From Deltaproteobacteria bacterium (lineage in GTDB: Bacteria > Desulfobacterota > GWC2-55-46): a DNA stretch of 10,301 nucleotides. This document shows positions 5,946 through 10,301 of the stretch, one piece after another; position 1 is the first letter of the stretch; the number at the start of each line of letters is the position of its first letter. A program made the position numbers and the translations under genes. The notes beneath the pieces were generated by a model that searched no databases, was not told where the DNA came from, and saw only the letters and a program-made list of their open reading frames with translations. Where the stretch lies: the NCBI GenBank assembly GCA_016219075.1, contig JACRCJ010000165.1, positions 1 through 10,301 on the forward strand. Reading direction: 5' to 3'.

Positions 5946-7334
5946 TCAGAGCTTGTTCAGCCCGTTAAAGGCCGCCTCTTTGTAAGCGTCCGATAGAGTC
6001 GGGTAATTGAAGACCACATCCTTGAAATAATCTATTGTCCCGCCGAAGTTGAGTACGGCCTGTCCTATGTGTATGAGCTCGGAGGCCTTCTCCCCCACGA
6101 TGTGCACGCCGAGGAGCTGGCGGGTCTCCCTGTTGAACAGGAGCTTGAGCATCCCGTGGACATCCCCTATTATCTGCCCTCTGGCGACCTCCTGAAAATA
6201 CGCGCACCCGACCTCGTAGGCGACCCCCTTGGCCGTGAGGCTCTCCTCGGTCTCCCCGACCATCGAGACCTCGGGTATGGTGTATATGCCGAAAGGCAGC
6301 GAGCCTACAAACTCGCAGGTAAGCCCCTCTTTCTGGAACGCGTGGCAGACGGCGCGCCTGCCCTGCTCCATCGATGTGGAAGAGAGCGACGGAAACCCTA
6401 TGCAGTCCCCTATGGCGTATATGTTGGCTACAGAGGTCTGGAAGCTCTCTTTTACCGAGATGTGCCCTTTGGAGTCGGCCTTTATGCCCACGGCCTCAAG
6501 GTTGAGCCCGTCTGTGTTGCCGATCCTGCCCATCGTGTAGAGGAGTTTTTCCGAGACTATCGTCTTGCCGCTTTTAAGGTGCGTCACTACCCTGCCCTCT
6601 TTCTCTACGACTATGTTGACGACCTCTTCCGAAAGCCTCAGCGTCACGCCCGCGTGCCTCATCCAGTACATCAGGTTCGCGGCTATCTCCTCGTCCACGA
6701 ACGACAGTATCCCCGGTTTTCTCTCCACAAGGTTTATCTTTACGCCGAGGGCCGCGAAAATGCACGCGTACTCGCACCCTATGACGCCCCCGCCTATCAC
6801 CGTAAGGGTGCCGGGGATCTTGTCGAGCGTTAGTATCGTGTCGCTGTCGTAGATATGCGCGGCGTCGAAAGGGACATCCGGGGGGCGCGAAGGCCGGCTC
6901 CCTGTGGCTATGACGATTATATCGGCCTTGAGCTCTTCAACGGTCTGTCCCGGCCCTCTTACGAGGAGCGTATTCTTATCGACGAAAGACGCCTCCCCGT
7001 AGATTATCTCGACGTTGTTCCTGTTGAACTGGTCGATTATCGTCTCCATCTGCCTTCTTATGACCTCGGTCTTCCGGTACATAAGCTCGCTGAGGCTGGC
7101 GTCCCTGTTGACCGTGACCTGAAAGCCAAGGACCGCCCTCTGCTTGAGCCCTGAGAGGAATACGGCGGACTCCCTCAGGGTCTTGCTCGGCAGGGTCCCG
7201 GTGTGCAGACCCGCTCCTCCGACATAGGGCTGGCGCTCGATTATGGCGACCTTCTTGCCGAGTTTGGAGGCTTGTATTGCGGCCTTCTGGCCTCCGGGGC
7301 CGGAGCCTATCACAAGCACATCGTATTTTTTCAT
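5946..7334 (-). CDS. sthA: Soluble (Si-specific) pyridine nucleotide transhydrogenase
   Basis: This 462-residue flavoprotein should interconvert NADPH and NADH in the cytoplasm. The FAD-binding motif is GSGPGG (10-15). A central FAD segment includes IATGSRPSRP (142-151), and the NAD(P)-binding motif is GGGVIGCEYA (181-190). A second FAD motif is IYAIGDCIG (305-313). The family resembles dihydrolipoamide dehydrogenase, but the redox CxxxxC is gone: the site reads GGAGLHTGTLPSK (39-51) with no cysteine. The C-terminal His-Glu pair is replaced as well (FNYPTLSDAYKEA). Both losses fit SthA rather than a disulfide reductase. E. coli SthA keeps one of the two cysteines; here neither remains. Length is normal. 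The MITE-like element lies immediately after the TGA. Confidence 0.92.
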   Translation of the reverse strand: MKKYDVLVIGSGPGGQKAAIQASKLGKKVAIIERQPYVGGAGLHTGTLPSKTLRESAVFLSGLKQRAVLGFQVTVNRDASLSELMYRKTEVIRRQMETIIDQFNRNNVEIIYGEASFVDKNTLLVRGPGQTVEELKADIIVIATGSRPSRPPDVPFDAAHIYDSDTILTLDKIPGTLTVIGGGVIGCEYACIFAALGVKINLVERKPGILSFVDEEIAANLMYWMRHAGVTLRLSEEVVNIVVEKEGRVVTHLKSGKTIVSEKLLYTMGRIGNTDGLNLEAVGIKADSKGHISVKESFQTSVANIYAIGDCIGFPSLSSTSMEQGRRAVCHAFQKEGLTCEFVGSLPFGIYTIPEVSMVGETEESLTAKGVAYEVGCAYFQEVARGQIIGDVHGMLKLLFNRETRQLLGVHIVGEKASELIHIGQAVLNFGGTIDYFKDVVFNYPTLSDAYKEAAFNGLNKL

Positions 7335-7344
7335 TGAACCGCCT

Positions 7345-7436
7345 TCACAGATGATATGCCGCTTCGAAATCCTTTCCGCGCGCGAGCTTTTTCGGGATGC
7401 CGTACCTGCTGATACCCCATCCTGAGAAAAGTCTTT
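7345..7436 (-). other. Coding-like tail out of frame with the LolA-like gene
   Basis: Downstream of the LolA-like stop at 7437, one minus-strand frame reads L-L-K-R-L-F-S-G-W-G-I-S-R and then YGIPKKLARGKDFEAAYHL, ending at TGA 7347-7345. Its third codon positions are mostly G or C, like the neighbouring genes. It has no ATG, GTG or TTG of its own. It could be the displaced C-terminus of the upstream gene after a frameshift, or chance. Confidence 0.25.
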
Positions 7437-8036
7437 TTAAAAGCCGTTCAAGCGGAAAAAATCTTCGGGGAACCTGACATCGACCTCGAGGTCGGCCATG
7501 GTGACCTCCTCTAACTTGCGGCCGCTTAAGTCATAAGCTATCACCTTCAAAGGCAGATTGCTCTTCATATCGAGCCAGAGAAGGTAGCGGTGGAGACCGT
7601 CGGTCCCGGTATTATCCGCGCCCTCGACGCTTACTACGGTCGTCATCCTTCCTCCGACCTCTTCTTCACGCAGTACAGCGGTCTTGCCGCCCTTTTGAAG
7701 CGCCACAACCCGCTTAAAAAGCGCCCCGAGGTCCGACTCATCGACCGTGTGCCCGCCGGAGCTCTTGACGAGCCAGTTCCGCGGGCTTAAACGCATCACT
7801 AAAGACTTTAAAAAACCGAACGGACGAAGCAGCACCTCTTTATTGACCGGGTCGTAGACCAGTACTGCCCCGTTGTGGGGTTCTATGAACTCCATCCTGA
7901 CATAACCGGGCTTTTTAAAATAATACCTTATCTTTTCGCCCCCTGCCTCGCTCCGTGAGTCGAGGGTGACACTGTAGGTCTCGACCCTCGCGTAGCTCTC
8001 AACGGCAACCGCTACAGGGTCGCTTTGGTTCAACAA
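7437..8036 (-). CDS. LolA-like / lipoprotein-sorting-like periplasmic protein, 5' end frameshifted
   Basis: About 199 residues can be read from a TTG at 8036. The chain has the pattern of LolA/LolB-fold proteins: ESYARVETYSVTL, then KIRYYFKKPGYVRMEFIEPHNGAVLVYDP (36-62), and LDMKSNLPLKVIAYDLSGRKLEEVTM near the end. This pattern suits a curved beta-sheet protein that binds lipid or lipoprotein in the envelope, but the specific family is uncertain. The TTG has no Shine-Dalgarno sequence. A better start is ATG at 8068-8066 with AAGG upstream. It reads M-I-L-E-V-F-F and would continue L-A-T-L-L-L-N-Q as a signal peptide if the run of nine Ts (8055-8047) were ten. As given, that frame hits TAG. 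The gene therefore carries either a real frameshift, slippage-dependent expression, or a sequence error. sthA follows 102 bp downstream. Confidence 0.65.
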   Translation of the reverse strand: MLNQSDPVAVAVESYARVETYSVTLDSRSEAGGEKIRYYFKKPGYVRMEFIEPHNGAVLVYDPVNKEVLLRPFGFLKSLVMRLSPRNWLVKSSGGHTVDESDLGALFKRVVALQKGGKTAVLREEEVGGRMTTVVSVEGADNTGTDGLHRYLLWLDMKSNLPLKVIAYDLSGRKLEEVTMADLEVDVRFPEDFFRLNGF

Positions 8037-8069
8037 GAGGGTAGCTAAAAAAAAACCTCTAAGATCATG

Positions 8070-8088
8070 GGATTACCTTAGGATTACC
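8070..8088. repeat. Two GGATTACC direct repeats one helical turn apart
   Basis: GGATTACC occurs at 8070-8077 and again at 8081-8088, an 11-bp period. The pair lies just upstream of the candidate ATG at 8068 on the minus strand and contains its AAGG ribosome site. It could be an operator or a chance duplication. Confidence 0.3.
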
Positions 8089-8199
8089 CGTTGTGTCAGG
8101 CCGCGTAGCTTTATAAACGGACTCCGGCGCTGACTGAAAATCCCGATCCCCCTGTGATATTCGGCAGGAGACCGCCGGCGGGCCCTTAAGCATTATTGG

Positions 8200-8227
8200 A
8201 TTATATCGTTCTCACGAAGATTTGCAA
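8200..8227 (-). promoter_or_regulatory. Candidate sigma-70 promoter for the LolA-like gene
   Basis: On the minus strand TTGCAA (8227-8222), a 16-bp spacer and a perfect TATAAT (8205-8200) lie in the gap after the phosphate transporter. Transcription would start near 8193 and leave a leader of about 125 bases before the ATG at 8068. That leader contains a 10-bp palindrome, CCGCCGGCGG. Confidence 0.5.
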
Positions 8228-8268
8228 CTTTACGAGGCTTTTTGAGGAGGGTTCAGTTCCCGGCGGCC

Positions 8269-9885
8269 CTACGCCTTGCTCCTTTCGAGGATCGGGTAGG
8301 CGACATTGGTTATGTATGAGTTTATCCTTTTAAGGTTTGTGAGCACATCGAGGTGTATGGCGCTCGTGTCTATCGATTCCCTGAGCCCGCGGTGGAGCCT
8401 GTTGATATGCGCCTGCCTCAGGTCCCTCTCCATCTCGGAGACCTTGACCTTGTGGTTGGCGAGCCTCTGCGCCAGCTCGGCGTCGCTTGAGGCGAAGGCC
8501 GCCACCCCCATCTCGAAGTGTTCGAGCACCTTCTGGTGGAGCGTCTTTATCTCCTGCATCCCTTCTTTCGAGAACGACAGGGAGCCCCGTATCTTCTTAC
8601 GGGCAAGGTCCATCAGGTTCTTGTCGATGACATCCCCGATATTCTCCATGTTGTCGGAGAATAACATTATCTCCATCTCCCGCCTTGACTGGTCTTCCGA
8701 CAGGCTCTCTCTGGTGAGCTTCGTCAGGTAGAGCTTCACCTCCCTGTCCAGAAGGTCCACATCGTCGTCCCTGGACTCTATCTGCTCAAGGGAGTCCATG
8801 TCGTTTTTCTCGAAGACCTCGATGGATTTCGCGAGCATCTCCTGGACGATGTCCGCGTTCCTCAGGCACTCCCTCGAGGCCTGCACAAGGGCCAGAGAAG
8901 GGGAACTCAGCACTATCGGGTCGAGATACTTGGGCGAGAACCTGGCCGGAAGAGCTCGCTCCGGCAGGAGAAAGGTCACGAGCCTCGTGAACGGGCCGGT
9001 AAACGGGAGGAACAGGACAGCTATCGCGATGTTGAAGAACGTGTGGGCGTTGGCGACCTGTCTTGCCATGTCCGGCGTGGAGAGCCCCACGAGGCCGGTG
9101 AATAGCCCCAGGAACGGCAGCACTATGACGACTCCGAGCACCTTGAAGAGCGTGTGCGCCAGGGCCACACGCTTTGCGTCCACCGAGGCGCCGAAGCTCG
9201 ATACTATGGCGCTCACTGTTGTCCCGATATTGGCCCCCAGGACTATCGGCATGGCGGCATCGAGCGTCAACAGTCCCGTGTGAGCGGCCGTGATGGCAAG
9301 CCCCAGGGTGGCGGCGCTGCTCTGGAAGACGGCCGTCAGTACGGCCGAGATTATAATACCTGCGAACGGGTCGCGGCTCAAGCCCAGAAGCGCGTCTTTC
9401 AGAAGCGGGTTGTGGGTCACCGGCTCGAAGCTCTGGATCAGGAGCTTCAGGGCGAAAAAGACGAAACCGAAGCCTAAAAGGGCCTGGCCGATATCTTTAC
9501 CCTTGCCCTTCCTTTTGGTGAGCATCATGAGGATGCCTATGCCGATTAAGGCTATGGCGTAGTCGTAGACCCTGAAGGCTATGATCTGCACGGTAAGGGT
9601 CGTGCCGATGTCGGCCCCGAGTATCACGCCTATCGTCTCGCCGAGGCCCAGTAGCCCCGAGCCGACAAACCCGACGAGCATGACGGTGGTGGCGCTGGAG
9701 GACTGGAAAAGGGCGGTTATAACCGCGCCGACGCCCACCCCCTTGAAGCGGTTGTTAGTGGCCGTAAGTAAAAAGCCCCTCAGGCGCGCCCCCGCGGCCT
9801 TCTGAAGCCCGTCTCCGGCAAGCCTCATGCCGTAGAGCAACAGCATTATGGCCCCGAAAAAACTAAATATTGAAAGTGTTGTCAT
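8269..9885 (-). CDS. Na/Pi cotransporter family protein with PhoU-like C-terminal domain
   Basis: This 538-residue inner-membrane protein should couple phosphate entry or exit to sodium. The membrane part is an inverted duplication typical of the family. The first repeat has FQSSSATT (60-67) and GADIGTT (90-96). The second has FQSSAAT (187-193) and GANIGTT (217-223). Numerous hydrophobic helices run to about residue 310. The rest is soluble, helical and charged (EVFEKNDMDSLEQIESRDD, then NMENIGDVIDKNLMDLA), like PhoU. The start chosen is ATG at 9885-9883 (MTTLSIFSFFGAIMLLLYG), which matches where family members begin, though no Shine-Dalgarno is evident. A GTG at 9996 would add 37 polar residues unlike the family, although GGAG lies near it. 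It diverges from enolase; no pst genes or Pho-box are evident. Confidence 0.88.
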   Translation of the reverse strand: MTTLSIFSFFGAIMLLLYGMRLAGDGLQKAAGARLRGFLLTATNNRFKGVGVGAVITALFQSSSATTVMLVGFVGSGLLGLGETIGVILGADIGTTLTVQIIAFRVYDYAIALIGIGILMMLTKRKGKGKDIGQALLGFGFVFFALKLLIQSFEPVTHNPLLKDALLGLSRDPFAGIIISAVLTAVFQSSAATLGLAITAAHTGLLTLDAAMPIVLGANIGTTVSAIVSSFGASVDAKRVALAHTLFKVLGVVIVLPFLGLFTGLVGLSTPDMARQVANAHTFFNIAIAVLFLPFTGPFTRLVTFLLPERALPARFSPKYLDPIVLSSPSLALVQASRECLRNADIVQEMLAKSIEVFEKNDMDSLEQIESRDDDVDLLDREVKLYLTKLTRESLSEDQSRREMEIMLFSDNMENIGDVIDKNLMDLARKKIRGSLSFSKEGMQEIKTLHQKVLEHFEMGVAAFASSDAELAQRLANHKVKVSEMERDLRQAHINRLHRGLRESIDTSAIHLDVLTNLKRINSYITNVAYPILERSKA

Positions 9886-9996
9886 ATCAGGTAAAGATAT
9901 CTTATGGTGAGCTCGCCCGGCGTGGCGCTGAAAAGGACTTAAGGCCCATGTTATCGTTTTAACGCCATTTTCGCAAGCTATTTTGCCTTTCCCCAC

Positions 9997-10108
9997 TCAC
10001 TCCATTTCGGCTGGTGGCCGAAAAAACTTTTGCCTCCCGGCCGTTACGCCCCACAGCGGGCCGGCCCGTTCAGTCGGCCCTTAAAAACCTTAAAAAAAAG
10101 GTTTTGCC
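9997..10108. other. Divergent gap between phosphate transporter and enolase: palindromes
   Basis: No gene is seen here. The stretch holds a 7-bp hairpin TTTCGGC/GCCGAAA around TGGTG (10005-10023) and a perfect 12-bp palindrome CGGGCCGGCCCG (10057-10068). It also holds an 8-bp AT-rich inverted repeat, AAAACCTT/AAGGTTTT around six As (10084-10105). None is followed by a T-run that would make a convincing terminator. They may be regulatory or simply structural. Confidence 0.4.
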
Positions 10109-10136
10109 TTGCTTTTTTCCCGCCGGAAAGTATAAT
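10109..10136 (+). promoter_or_regulatory. Candidate sigma-70 promoter for enolase
   Basis: TTGCTT (10109-10114), a 16-bp spacer and a perfect TATAAT (10131-10136) would start transcription near 10143. The resulting leader of about 130 bases contains repeat module A. A second, weaker candidate inside the leader is TTTTCA (10208-10213) with TATACT 17 bp later (10231-10236). Confidence 0.5.
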
Positions 10137-10176
10137 TAGGTCAAATCCCGCGGAATTGCACCTTTTTTCCGAGGCA

Positions 10177-10225
10177 TAATGAACCCTTCATGGTTAAAGC
10201 CCCGGGGTTTTCAGAGCGTTAAAAA
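10177..10225 (+). repeat. Leader repeat module A, copy 2 (upstream of enolase)
   Basis: This 49-bp stretch begins TAATGAACCCTTCATGG and ends TTTTCAGAGCGTTAAAAA. It matches the minus strand of 1749-1799 at roughly 88%. The central near-palindrome AAAGCCCCGGGGTTTT lies at 10196-10211. Module B is absent here. It ends 46 bases before the enolase ATG and runs in the same sense as that gene. Confidence 0.75.
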
Positions 10226-10271
10226 TCAATTATACTATCGATATGCTACCAATAGGACATCAGGAGGGACG

Positions 10272-10301
10272 ATGACTACAATAGTTGAGGTAACCGCCAG
10301 G
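10272..10301 (+). CDS. eno: Enolase, N-terminus only (partial)
   Basis: Ten codons, M-T-T-I-V-E-V-T-A-R, run to the window edge. They match the start of bacterial enolases, which typically read xxIxxVxAREILDSRGNPT. A strong AGGAGGGAC lies just before the ATG. Enolase interconverts 2-phosphoglycerate and phosphoenolpyruvate in glycolysis. The frame is also open upstream to an ATG at 10179 inside the repeat, but the ribosome site and family alignment favour 10272. The call rests on ten residues. Confidence 0.7.
   Translation, partial: MTTIVEVTAR

Noticed and set aside
9886..9996. 37-residue N-terminal extension of the phosphate transporter from GTG 9996
   Set aside because: The added residues are polar and unlike the family, whose members begin at the first membrane helix; GGAG is only three bases from the GTG. 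It is not fully excluded because the ATG at 9885 lacks a clear ribosome site.
10179..10271. In-frame upstream start for enolase at 10179
   Set aside because: It would add 31 residues from a repeat to a protein whose family starts at the ATG at 10272, which has a strong ribosome site.
1..10301. CRISPR arrays, tRNA or rRNA genes, integrases, defence systems
   Set aside because: No regularly spaced repeats, cloverleaf sequences, rRNA signatures or recombinase and nuclease motifs were found on either strand.

Overview
The window is protein-dense, fairly GC-rich bacterial DNA with intact housekeeping genes. It encodes a Tat-exported molybdoenzyme, a periplasmic c-type cytochrome and an enolase start. 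This gene mix suggests a Gram-negative with respiratory metabolism, perhaps from the Desulfobacterota/Nitrospirota range. That placement is inference from protein character only; no rRNA or other marker gene is present.

Layout. The minus strand from 1 to 1728 carries a catabolic-type acetolactate synthase followed 24 bp later by the first 20 codons of an exported or membrane protein. From 2005 to 3863 lie a methionine-sulfoxide reductase catalytic subunit (msrP, plus strand), a convergent alpha/beta hydrolase, and a 35-residue protein with nine cysteines (minus strand). A diheme cytochrome c (4232-4810, plus) converges on wrbA (4958-5575, minus). Upstream of wrbA is a 330-bp MITE-like element, then sthA (5946-7334, minus), then a LolA-like periplasmic protein whose signal-peptide start is out of frame by one base in a homopolymer (7437-8068, minus). 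A Na/Pi cotransporter with a PhoU-like tail (8269-9885, minus) diverges from the beginning of enolase (10272 onward, plus).

The least ordinary feature is a modular leader repeat. A 118-bp module occurs twice, ungapped and about 87% identical, once ahead of the acetolactate synthase (minus strand) and once ahead of cytochrome c (plus strand). A second module of about 50 bp follows it ahead of the acetolactate synthase and occurs alone ahead of enolase. All three occurrences run in the sense of the gene they precede. The 118-bp module carries a Shine-Dalgarno-like site, a short conserved open frame and hairpins whose G-U pairs form only in that sense. In the cytochrome leader the short frame's stop codon overlaps the cytochrome start codon (ATGA).

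Functional themes. Enolase makes PEP toward pyruvate, which acetolactate synthase consumes. SthA balances NADH and NADPH, and WrbA uses NAD(P)H to reduce quinones; removing the MITE would leave sthA and wrbA about 36-40 bp apart, like an operon. MsrP and possibly the cysteine-rich protein fit oxidative or metal stress. Three candidate sigma-70 promoters share one layout: TTGNNN, a 16-bp spacer, and a perfect TATAAT.
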